This document shows, one piece after another, positions 1 to 7,596 of a stretch of 15,907 bases of DNA. Origin of the DNA: Chitinophagaceae bacterium. Lineage in GTDB: Bacteria > Bacteroidota > Bacteroidia > Chitinophagales > Chitinophagaceae. Location of the stretch: the NCBI GenBank assembly GCA_021738605.1, contig JAIPBY010000030.1, forward strand, positions 1 through 15,907, written 5' to 3'. The notes under the pieces were generated by a model. It saw only the letters and a list, made by a program, of their open reading frames with translations, made no database searches and had not been told where the DNA came from. The number at the start of each line of letters is the position of its first letter. The first letter of the stretch is position 1. Made by a program: the position numbers and the translations under genes.

Positions 1-132
1 TTTCTCCCATTGTTTGGCTGATGAAATGTTATTGCCATTTTTTGCCATCAACAGTGCTGGAATATTTTGCTGTGAAAATGAATGCACAGAAAATAAAATG
101 ATCAAGGTGCTAAACAATATGCTTTTGTTCAT
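1..132 (-). CDS. N-terminus of an exported protein, possibly an esterase-like hydrolase
   Basis: The first 44 codons of a gene that continues beyond the left edge. The ATG at 130-132 lies 10 bases after the alpha-galactosidase stop, in the same direction. The translation begins with a clear signal peptide (MNKSILFSTLIILFSVHSFS, then QQN), with cleavage expected near residue 20-21. The mature start IPALLMAKNGNNISSAKQW follows, and the frame has no stop to the edge. The spacing of a leucine pair, an Asn-Gly, and then an 'I..A..W' element recalls the N-terminus of secreted alpha/beta-hydrolases related to CE15 glucuronoyl esterases, where the next residues would normally read roughly as arginine-rich 'RRPEI'. 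That match is weak because so little is visible. That this is a gene is well supported; its function is a guess. Confidence 0.75.
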   Translation of the reverse strand, partial: MNKSILFSTLIILFSVHSFSQQNIPALLMAKNGNNISSAKQWEK

Positions 133-142
133 GGTATGATTT

Positions 143-2182
143 TTATTTGATTGGATAAAGTCTGTACATGATCACGCCATGGTGTGGAATGATGGATGTG
201 AATGATGATTCCTTTACACCCAGGTTTTTTTGACGCCATACATCTTGCACGCGCCACTTTCCCTTCAATCCAAGCTTTGCAAATGTGGTATTGAAATTCT
301 TGGGCTTCTCCGTTCCCCAGCGAAAAAAAGATTGTGGGGTTTTCCCATAATCATCTGTGTTGAAAAAACCAACAGCATAAGATCCGTCTGCCATTGGCTT
401 CAACCAGGTTTGAATTCCACCCTCATCAGCCATCAACCTGGCCGATTTACCCAAGGGATCTTGGTCAATTTCAATCACTTCATCATTGGTCAGCAAGTTC
501 AATGTAAAGGCATCAAGCTGTTCAATAGGACAACCAATCAGCAAAGGTGCAGATAACAAAGCAAACAGACTGATATGACTGTATTGCTCATCTGGTGTGA
601 GCCTGGTTGGATGCATGTCTGAACCGGTGGTTACATTTCCCAATATCATCATGTCTGGATCATTCCAATGCCCAGGCCCACCATAAGGCCCCCATTTGTC
701 CAACGTAAATGTGCAATGGTACAATCCATGCCAGCTATCGCGGATGTCTGGCCCGGTCCTGTACATGTTGGAAATCCTTGCCCAATCTTTAACATCGCTG
801 AATGGAGCAGAATTGGATAAACTGTAGATGATGTCGCGGCCTGATTTTTTCAAAGCGATGGACATCCTTTCTGCAGAAGGTACCTCAAGGCGCCAGTCAT
901 ACTTCAGAAAATCTACACCCCAGTCGGCCATTTGAAGGGCATCTTCTTTTTCAAATCGGTATTTTCCGATATACCGATAATTTCTTTTGTTGTTTTTTAC
1001 AGAATCAGGAAAAGCACCATTTTCTAAATTGGATGAACCGCCAACATATCCTGCATAACTGGTAATCCAAGGTGTTGAATAAACCCCCAACTTCAATCCC
1101 ATGCCGTGGATTTTATCTATCAGTTTTTTAAAATCAGGAAACTTTTCATTCGCCTGTAGTGCATTGTATTTTCTTCCCCTATTGCCCTGCCAGGCATCAT
1201 CAATGTTTACATAATTCCAGCCATGGTCTTTGAGGCCCATGTTCACCATGGCGTTGGCGGAGGCAAGTACTTTTTCTCCATCAATCAATCTTGCCCAGGA
1301 ATTCCAACCATTCCAGCCCATTGGGGGGGTCAGTGAAATGGTATCACCCACTTTGATGACCAATGTTTTCTGGGATGATCCAAATTGATTTACTGCTTTC
1401 AATACAACCTCATGATTTCCTTTCTCCATCAACTTTCCTATGATGATTCCTGTTTGTGTATCAAGGGACAATCCTTTGGGTAAACGCTCTGCGGAATATT
1501 GCATTGGTTTTTCTCCAGATGCAACAATGGTGAATAAAAATGGATTTCCGGGAGTTACACCAAAAACAGGTGCTGTATTGATTTTAGGCTTTTTTGGGGG
1601 AACAGGTGTGAGGATATACTTTTGCGCAAGATTAGGTATGCTCTTGGGTAAAGCATCACCAATCATGGTCATCTTTGCATCCGCCCAATTTGAATAGACT
1701 TTTGTGAAACCTTCATCCTTCACCATTACCAGCATCCCCAACCTTTGTACTCCTTTCAAATCAACGGTAAAACTTTTGGGTTGGTTGCCAAGTTTCATCG
1801 CACCTGATTCAAACAAAATTTTTCCATCACCCAACACATAGAAAAAATGGGGAAGCATTTTGTTGCCTAAATCATCCACACCCACAGTAGCAGAGAACTC
1901 AGTAGCCTTACCTTCCAACAAAAACGAAATGATGCTGGTTGAGGCTACGCCAATACCATGTGTATATGTTATTCCAGCCATCCGCATGGAATCACCGCCC
2001 TGATTGGTTTTGGTAAGAATACCTGGTATTCCTTCAGAGAATGATTTGACAGGAAGCTCGTCCAGCCAAATTAACCTTGGCGTTAGTAAATCATTCTTTG
2101 GAGTTTTTGACGAAGAAATTTGTTGTCCTCCTGCAGCAAATCCAGCAAAAATAAAAATAAAAGAAATCAAGAAACACTTCAT
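143..2182 (-). CDS. GH27 alpha-galactosidase with NPCBM and Ig-like domains
   Basis: A 679-residue secreted glycosidase predicted to release terminal alpha-galactose (or, in some relatives, alpha-N-acetylgalactosamine or beta-L-arabinopyranose). The start at 2182 gives a signal peptide MKCFLISFIFIFAGFAAGG; the frame is open upstream to 2380, but that extension overlaps the sulfatase gene and is non-signal-like. Domains in order: an NPCBM-type carbohydrate-binding module at about 33-178 (THGIGV at 74-79, FSATVGVDD at 96-104), a He_PIG-type Ig-like domain at about 205-280 (LPKGLSLDTQTGIIIG), then the GH27 barrel from about 285 (PPMGWNGWNSW at 286-296, NIDDAW at 326-331) and a C-terminal beta domain from about 585. 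By comparison with human alpha-galactosidase A, Asp429 in FLKYDW is the nucleophile and Asp479 in RTGPDIRDSW the acid/base; WNDPDM at 506-511 is also conserved. It lies 37 bases after the last sulfatase gene. Confidence 0.95.
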   Translation of the reverse strand: MKCFLISFIFIFAGFAAGGQQISSSKTPKNDLLTPRLIWLDELPVKSFSEGIPGILTKTNQGGDSMRMAGITYTHGIGVASTSIISFLLEGKATEFSATVGVDDLGNKMLPHFFYVLGDGKILFESGAMKLGNQPKSFTVDLKGVQRLGMLVMVKDEGFTKVYSNWADAKMTMIGDALPKSIPNLAQKYILTPVPPKKPKINTAPVFGVTPGNPFLFTIVASGEKPMQYSAERLPKGLSLDTQTGIIIGKLMEKGNHEVVLKAVNQFGSSQKTLVIKVGDTISLTPPMGWNGWNSWARLIDGEKVLASANAMVNMGLKDHGWNYVNIDDAWQGNRGRKYNALQANEKFPDFKKLIDKIHGMGLKLGVYSTPWITSYAGYVGGSSNLENGAFPDSVKNNKRNYRYIGKYRFEKEDALQMADWGVDFLKYDWRLEVPSAERMSIALKKSGRDIIYSLSNSAPFSDVKDWARISNMYRTGPDIRDSWHGLYHCTFTLDKWGPYGGPGHWNDPDMMILGNVTTGSDMHPTRLTPDEQYSHISLFALLSAPLLIGCPIEQLDAFTLNLLTNDEVIEIDQDPLGKSARLMADEGGIQTWLKPMADGSYAVGFFNTDDYGKTPQSFFRWGTEKPKNFNTTFAKLGLKGKWRVQDVWRQKNLGVKESSFTSIIPHHGVIMYRLYPIK

Positions 2183-2219
2183 GGTATATCCAATTTGTTT
2201 GTGTGTGTCGTTAAAATGT

Positions 2220-3677
2220 TTAGTCCTGTGAATCATCATCATCTGACTTTTTCGGTTTAGTCTTTGGAGGATACAAAGGCTCTGCATGAACTTTTTCCAT
2301 ATATGCGACCAACCTGGCCTCCAACGCACTCGCTTTGTTCGGATCGGTCTTGACATGGTCATGCAATTCTCCAGGATCATCTTTCAAGTTATACAACTCC
2401 ACCTTCTTTAAATTCCAGAACTTGATCAACTTATCATCACCAATCCGAATGGATGAATGTGATTTTCCGAAATAATGAAATACAAGCCCATCCTCTTTTC
2501 TTGAAACATTTCCCTTATTTCCTGCAAGCAACAAGGGCTTGAAACTTACACCATCAAGGTTTGGGGGCAAGGCGTTGGTATTCCCTGCCAAGTCACTAAG
2601 GGTAGGAAGAATATCCCATCCAGTTACAGGAATATTGTTTTGGGTGCCTCCTTTGATGCCGGGTCCTATCACCATGAAAGGAACGCGAACGCCACCTTCA
2701 TAAAGTGTCCACTTCCCTCCCCTCAGAGGATAGTTGTTGGTCTTGAAAGAAAGTGTTGAGGGATGATCGAATTTATTCTTGATGGGGGGTACTGCTTCAA
2801 CAGCACCATTGTCTGCCATGAAAATCACGTAGGTATTGTCTCCGATGCCCAAGGCCTCAATTTTATCGAGGATTTTGCCTATCCCCGCATCCAAATCTTC
2901 CAACATGGCGGCATACTTGTCATTTTGGTGAATTTCTCCCTTTGCTTTTTGCTGGTACTTTTTATGGGTTGCCTCTTTTGCCTGATAATCAACATGTGTT
3001 GCATAATGTGAAACTTGCAAGAAAAAAGGATTGCCTGCTTTTGCCTGCCTGCCCATAAAATTCAATGCACGGTCTGTAATGGTTTCAATTCGTTTGGGAT
3101 CATTGTTCAAAAACAAATCGGTCCACTTGCTTTCCTTGGTTGAATTCATGTCCCCATTCCTGTTTCCCGTGTTTCCATCGCTTTCATCATAACCCAAATC
3201 CTCAGGGAAGATATCAGCCCGCAGGTCCCACTTCCCAAAATGTGCAGCCTTGTATGCAGGAGATATTGATTTTAATACAGACGGAATTGCAGCAACTTTT
3301 TTAAAATCCGGATGATAATTTTCCTTGAATGTTGCATCTCCCTGTCTGGCTGGGGTCTGGCCAAATTGTATACTCCTCCTTGTTGGACAACAAAGCGCAC
3401 AAGGCGCATATCCATTGGAGAACCGCATGCCCTTCGAAGCAAATCGCTCTAGCTGAGGGGTTTGATAATAATCAGATTTTGAGTTAAGAACCCTGTCATC
3501 CATCAATTGTGAGGTGCTTGTCCAACCCTGGTCATCTGTCAAAATGAAGATAAAATTGGGTTTGGTGGCCTTGGGTGCATCACCAAAATAATTGAATGCC
3601 ATTATCCCCAATACACTAATTGCCAGCATGCTGAACATTAATTTTTTCCCAAGTAACGATCGCGTTCTTTTCTTCAT
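2220..3677 (-). CDS. S1-family sulfatase with CCPTR signature and GKWD variant
   Basis: A complete 485-residue sulfatase. The N-terminus (MKKRTRSLLGKK, then a hydrophobic stretch at about 13-30) is a strongly basic signal that could be cleaved or stay as a membrane anchor. Metal ligands Asp48-Asp49 lie in TDDQG. The formylglycine signature is C-C-P-T-R with Cys96 as the predicted modified residue, and it is followed by RSIQFGQTPAR instead of the common threonine-glycine turn. GKWDL at 148-152 carries Asp151 where most family members have the sulfate-contacting His. Asp289-Asn290 (ADNG) and Lys322 (GGKWTLYEGG) are present. The last 15 residues are lysine-rich then acidic (KKSDDDDSQD), like the first sulfatase of the cluster. 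The family is secure because the other catalytic blocks are intact; the variant pocket may define a subfamily with a different specificity. It starts 8 bases after the large lyase gene. Confidence 0.93.
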   Translation of the reverse strand: MKKRTRSLLGKKLMFSMLAISVLGIMAFNYFGDAPKATKPNFIFILTDDQGWTSTSQLMDDRVLNSKSDYYQTPQLERFASKGMRFSNGYAPCALCCPTRRSIQFGQTPARQGDATFKENYHPDFKKVAAIPSVLKSISPAYKAAHFGKWDLRADIFPEDLGYDESDGNTGNRNGDMNSTKESKWTDLFLNNDPKRIETITDRALNFMGRQAKAGNPFFLQVSHYATHVDYQAKEATHKKYQQKAKGEIHQNDKYAAMLEDLDAGIGKILDKIEALGIGDNTYVIFMADNGAVEAVPPIKNKFDHPSTLSFKTNNYPLRGGKWTLYEGGVRVPFMVIGPGIKGGTQNNIPVTGWDILPTLSDLAGNTNALPPNLDGVSFKPLLLAGNKGNVSRKEDGLVFHYFGKSHSSIRIGDDKLIKFWNLKKVELYNLKDDPGELHDHVKTDPNKASALEARLVAYMEKVHAEPLYPPKTKPKKSDDDDSQD

Positions 3678-3685
3678 TGGTTCAA

Positions 3686-6253
3686 CTATTTTTTAACCCC
3701 ATTTAGGAGTTGATTCATCAGCATTAATCTTTTTATCGAAGCAGGAATTTCATCTTTCGCTTCTTGCAAGATGGACTTCCCATTGATAGTCTCCAGTAGT
3801 TTTGAACTGCCCAGGTCTTTTCCAGCAAAGGTCTTTCCTTGGTTAAGTATATTACCTAATGAAACAAGCATAGTGGTGTGATTATAATTCCAGGCCTTGA
3901 TCAGGGCGGGTTTGGCTGCATCCATTTCAGCAGTGATATGCCAATTTCCGATGGTAAACATACCATTGGATTTGTTGATGTTCAATGGTTGAAAACTGCC
4001 ATCTGGCTTTACCTGGATGATGGCGAGATAGCGCATCTTCTCTTTTTTCTCTGTTGATTCTGCCTTTAAATGCCACTGATTTTTAAAATTGACGGTGTCA
4101 CCATCTTCATTGACCTTGTTCGTCCAATTGTCTACCGGTACTGAAAACTGATCTGTTAATTTGAAATCAAATGTTGATGATGAAAACAATGAAACCTGGG
4201 CCTGAGCGGACTCATTTCCAGCCAAGATAGTTTTTTTCAAAGGATCAAGGATCATCTTGTTGTCGTTATGCAACAACCAACTCCAGGTTGCCGGATGGTC
4301 GGCTTCCAACTCATCATAAATCACCACAATTGATGGTCTTAACATAACATAATGCCTTCTGAAAACCTTCATGCCAGCATCAATATTTTGCCCTTCGTCT
4401 TTTCCGGAATATGCATTGGAAGCATCGCCCACCACGTATGAAATTTCCTGACCATGCAAGAACCTTGGGATATAACCATAGCCTCCTGCATTGAATGCCT
4501 GGCCCTTCCCGTCAATTAAAATGCCATTGTGCCCTTGGGTATGTTTGTGCCATTCTAAAAAATGGGGATCTCCCATCGCTGGGCGATAACCAGAATTATA
4601 GAAAAGTCGCTTGCCACCAAAAGCAATATTGAATGTATTTTGGTCTGCATGTGTATGTGCCATGGAGGCAAAAGGACTGCTGCGCAATGACAACATGAGA
4701 TTCGTTTTGCTGTTTTGCAACGTTGTATGCATGTAGGCCACACCTATTTCAGGAAAGACTGCTGCCTGAGGAAATGTTTGTTTCGAAGAAAGCATTGGCG
4801 ATTTCATTTGAATTCCCTGCTTCAACCGAAACCATCTAAACTCATCGTCTTCTGAAATATCCTTGCCCATCCCGGACAGGATTGTTTTTGAATACCATGC
4901 GGCATAGGGATCATTGAACAACCGGGCCATGGCATCTGTATAGCCTGCGTAACGGAGGTTGGGAGATGAATACTTGTCGCCATCATTGCAAAAACCATCT
5001 GCTACTGAATTGGGAGGGAATGCATAAGTTAACCAACGTGGATTGTTGTTGAACCACGGTGATCCCATAAAATCAACGCCTGTAAGATCCTTAAATATGG
5101 AGGAGACATCAACCAATGTCAGTGTGTTCATACCAAAATAGGATGTACCATTGAACCATGCACCATCTCCCTCTGCCATTTTGGGTGATTGTGCAATCCA
5201 CAGTTCATAGACATATTCCAACCATTTCTTGGCTTCCGGAACCTCTCCATGCAATGCCAATGATGTTTGCAAGAGGTTATGTAAAATATGCTGCCAAACA
5301 TGCATTGAAGAAGAGCGACTCTCCACTTGCCCTACCCACAAAGCATAAAAATGTTTTGCCCTTGTTGATGTTTGTTGGATTATTTTCTGCCTTTCATCTG
5401 CCGTCAACAAATCCCAAAAACTATCAAGTCCAATGGCCATGGATGACATGATGCCCGCATCTCCGAAATCATTTTTGTGTGATGGTCCATTGGGATCCCA
5501 GCTGGCTAATTCCATCATCCATGCCTTTGCAGCCCTAAAATAAACTGTATCTCGCGTGAGCACAAAGGCTTGTGAAAAGGTATTCAAGATTTTCTGAACC
5601 TTCCAACCCGTCCACTTGCTTGCCAACATGGCAATTTTATCATTCTCAAAATCATCCTTGCCTTTGTAGGTGGGAAGCGCCATGGATTCTTTGGAAATGG
5701 GTTCTTTGAGGAATTCATTGGCCTCCTGGATGATCAATGCGGTTTCTTTTTGCCCAGAAGCTTGTGTCCTAAATAACGATGCTTCTTTTTTCCTGACCAA
5801 AACCCTGGGATGATCCATAGGAATGGCAGAAATCAATGCCTTGCTATCAGGTGTTGGAAATTTTCTTGTTGATGTAGTGACGACAAATGAATCAATTGAA
5901 TTCCAAGCACCATAATTTGTTTTGTATTGCCAATACCATTTCCCATTCGCCAACTGTGAATGCGGATTGAACATGGCATAAGGAATACCAGATTTCTCAA
6001 TCAATTGACTGCTAAAATCTTTTGAAGAAGATAAACGAACACTATAGGTAGCTTTCTTGGTTGATGGCCATTGAAGGCTTGGTGAATTGAATCGGGGTTC
6101 TTCCCCTTTTGATGGACTGGTCCAAATCCTGATCTTGGGATAGGGAGCATCCAATACAACTTGTGCTGGTGATATTGATTGGGAAAACACTTGAATATTC
6201 CACCCAATGAGAACAGCAAAACAAATCAAAAAAGGTTTCCTTACGTATATCAT
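3686..6253 (-). CDS. DUF4962 / heparinase II/III-like lyase, large form
   Basis: An 855-residue predicted secreted polysaccharide lyase, about 200 residues longer than the other lyase here. A signal peptide spans about 1-25 (ending VFSQ). An N-terminal beta-rich segment follows (about 30-130; ANGKWYWQYKTNYGAW looks like a fibronectin-III-like strand pair). Next comes a long helical DUF4962-type toroid to about 480, with SSSMHVWQH at 314-322 and EGDGAWFNGTSY at 361-372. The C-terminal beta-sandwich has the catalytic-type HTHADQNTF block at 533-541 and QGHNGILIDG at 573-582. Relatives include heparinase II and other uronate lyases that work by beta-elimination. It shares overall architecture with the other lyase but has different motifs, so the two probably cut different linkages or act in endo and exo modes. 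It overlaps the preceding sulfatase by four bases and lies 8 bases before the next one. Substrate unknown. Confidence 0.87.
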   Translation of the reverse strand: MIYVRKPFLICFAVLIGWNIQVFSQSISPAQVVLDAPYPKIRIWTSPSKGEEPRFNSPSLQWPSTKKATYSVRLSSSKDFSSQLIEKSGIPYAMFNPHSQLANGKWYWQYKTNYGAWNSIDSFVVTTSTRKFPTPDSKALISAIPMDHPRVLVRKKEASLFRTQASGQKETALIIQEANEFLKEPISKESMALPTYKGKDDFENDKIAMLASKWTGWKVQKILNTFSQAFVLTRDTVYFRAAKAWMMELASWDPNGPSHKNDFGDAGIMSSMAIGLDSFWDLLTADERQKIIQQTSTRAKHFYALWVGQVESRSSSMHVWQHILHNLLQTSLALHGEVPEAKKWLEYVYELWIAQSPKMAEGDGAWFNGTSYFGMNTLTLVDVSSIFKDLTGVDFMGSPWFNNNPRWLTYAFPPNSVADGFCNDGDKYSSPNLRYAGYTDAMARLFNDPYAAWYSKTILSGMGKDISEDDEFRWFRLKQGIQMKSPMLSSKQTFPQAAVFPEIGVAYMHTTLQNSKTNLMLSLRSSPFASMAHTHADQNTFNIAFGGKRLFYNSGYRPAMGDPHFLEWHKHTQGHNGILIDGKGQAFNAGGYGYIPRFLHGQEISYVVGDASNAYSGKDEGQNIDAGMKVFRRHYVMLRPSIVVIYDELEADHPATWSWLLHNDNKMILDPLKKTILAGNESAQAQVSLFSSSTFDFKLTDQFSVPVDNWTNKVNEDGDTVNFKNQWHLKAESTEKKEKMRYLAIIQVKPDGSFQPLNINKSNGMFTIGNWHITAEMDAAKPALIKAWNYNHTTMLVSLGNILNQGKTFAGKDLGSSKLLETINGKSILQEAKDEIPASIKRLMLMNQLLNGVKK
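6250..6253 (-). other. ATGA start-stop overlap
   Basis: The ATG of the DUF4962/heparinase II/III gene (6251-6253) overlaps the TGA of the upstream sulfatase (6250-6252) by the four bases ATGA on the minus strand. This is a standard sign of translational coupling and fixes the start of the downstream gene. Confidence 0.85.
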
Positions 6254-7590
6254 TTGCTGCTTTTTTGATTAAATTTTTCCCAATCCTGGTATTGCTTTTT
6301 CAATGCATCAACTACATCTGGGTACTTTGATGCAAGGTTTGTTGTTTCCCCTGGGTCTGATTCAAGGTCAACCAAAAACATAGCATCCAATTCAATAGCT
6401 GTGCCTTTGATACCGCTGTCAACGGGGTTTCCCAATAATTTCCATTTCCCTTTTCTTGCCACCCACATTTTCTTGAAAGCCCAGCAATAACCCTGATCAT
6501 GAGGACTTGGAGCGGTTGTATTGTTGATGACATTCACCAAACTTTTTCCATCCAAATCCGTTCTTGGTAATTTGATATTGCACAATTCAGCCAAAGTTGG
6601 AAACCAATCGGTGTTGACAGCAAATTGCTCCCTTACTTGTCCTGCAGGAAGTTTTCCAGGCCAACTGATGATGGATGGCACTTTGATGCCCCCTTCAAAC
6701 AAAGAGGCCTTTGCCCCCCTCAAGTTACTTGCATTGCCTCCGCCAAAATGTGCCCGCTCTTCTGTTGAATATCCATTGTCTGATTGAAAAATGATGATGG
6801 TATTTTTAGTCAGACCCATATCCGATAACTGTTTCAGCAATTGTCCGATTTTATCATCCAGGGTCGACATGAAAGCTGCATATAAATTCCGTGGATATGC
6901 CAGGCCTTTTTTGTTATAGTATTCCAACCACTTGGGATCTCCCTGGTAAGGATAATGCGGCAGGTTGATGGCGAAGTACATGAAGAAAGGCTTACTTATT
7001 GAGGTGCTCATAAACTGACCCGCTTCTTTCACCATTAGGTCTGGAAAAAACTGACCAGGATAATGTACCTCTTTTCCATTGCGGTAGAGGTCGTGCTTGT
7101 TGGGGCCGTTCCAATAAAAAAAATGAGAGTAATTGTCAATGCAACCTGCCATGTGACCAAATGAATGATCAAAACCCTGGGCATTGGGAGCCATCTCGGG
7201 CTTATAACCCAAATGCCATTTGCCAATATGCGCCGTTGCATATCCTGCATTTTTAAACATCTCTGCCATGGTAAACCTGTCTGAAGGCATGCCCACTGCA
7301 TCATTCAGTTCAGAGGCATTACCTGGCAATCCTGCCCGCTGAGGATTCAATCCTGTGAGCAAAGAAGCCCTCGACGGGGAGCATACAGGAGATGCATAGA
7401 AATTGGTAAACATTGTTCCACTCCTGGCGAGCTTATCAATATTGGGTGTTTCCAGATCCTTGGAGCCATAACAATTGAGGTCGATGGCACCTTGATCATC
7501 TGAATAAATCACAATGACATTGGGGCGCTGTTGCGCCATAGAAGAAAATGTACACATCATCATACCCATCAATACAATCAAACTGCGCAT
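6250..7590 (-). CDS. S1-family sulfatase with canonical active site
   Basis: A complete 446-residue exported sulfatase with all classical active-site blocks. The signal peptide is about 1-20 (ending SSMAQ). Metal ligands Asp31-Asp32 lie in YSDDQG, the formylglycine Cys70 in C-S-P-S-R-A-S-L-L-T-G, Lys124 and His126 in GKWHLG, Asp271-Asn272 in SDNG, and Lys294 in the RGAKASLFEGG block. The C-terminal domain has the VDLESDPGETTNL turn at about 407-419. It looks like an arylsulfatase-A-type enzyme acting on sulfated sugars in the periplasm. Its stop overlaps the next start as ATGA, which suggests translational coupling with the DUF4962 lyase, so the two may be made in similar amounts. It is clearly different in sequence from the three other sulfatases, which suggests a different sulfate position or sugar. 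Exact S1 subfamily not assigned. Confidence 0.95.
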   Translation of the reverse strand: MRSLIVLMGMMMCTFSSMAQQRPNVIVIYSDDQGAIDLNCYGSKDLETPNIDKLARSGTMFTNFYASPVCSPSRASLLTGLNPQRAGLPGNASELNDAVGMPSDRFTMAEMFKNAGYATAHIGKWHLGYKPEMAPNAQGFDHSFGHMAGCIDNYSHFFYWNGPNKHDLYRNGKEVHYPGQFFPDLMVKEAGQFMSTSISKPFFMYFAINLPHYPYQGDPKWLEYYNKKGLAYPRNLYAAFMSTLDDKIGQLLKQLSDMGLTKNTIIIFQSDNGYSTEERAHFGGGNASNLRGAKASLFEGGIKVPSIISWPGKLPAGQVREQFAVNTDWFPTLAELCNIKLPRTDLDGKSLVNVINNTTAPSPHDQGYCWAFKKMWVARKGKWKLLGNPVDSGIKGTAIELDAMFLVDLESDPGETTNLASKYPDVVDALKKQYQDWEKFNQKSSK

Positions 7591-7596
7591 ACTCGT

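Noticed and set aside
2183..2380. N-terminal extension of the alpha-galactosidase frame up to 2380
   Set aside because: It overlaps the 3' end of the sulfatase gene, reads as a basic, non-signal-like sequence, and the ATG at 2182 gives a proper signal peptide 37 bases after the sulfatase stop.
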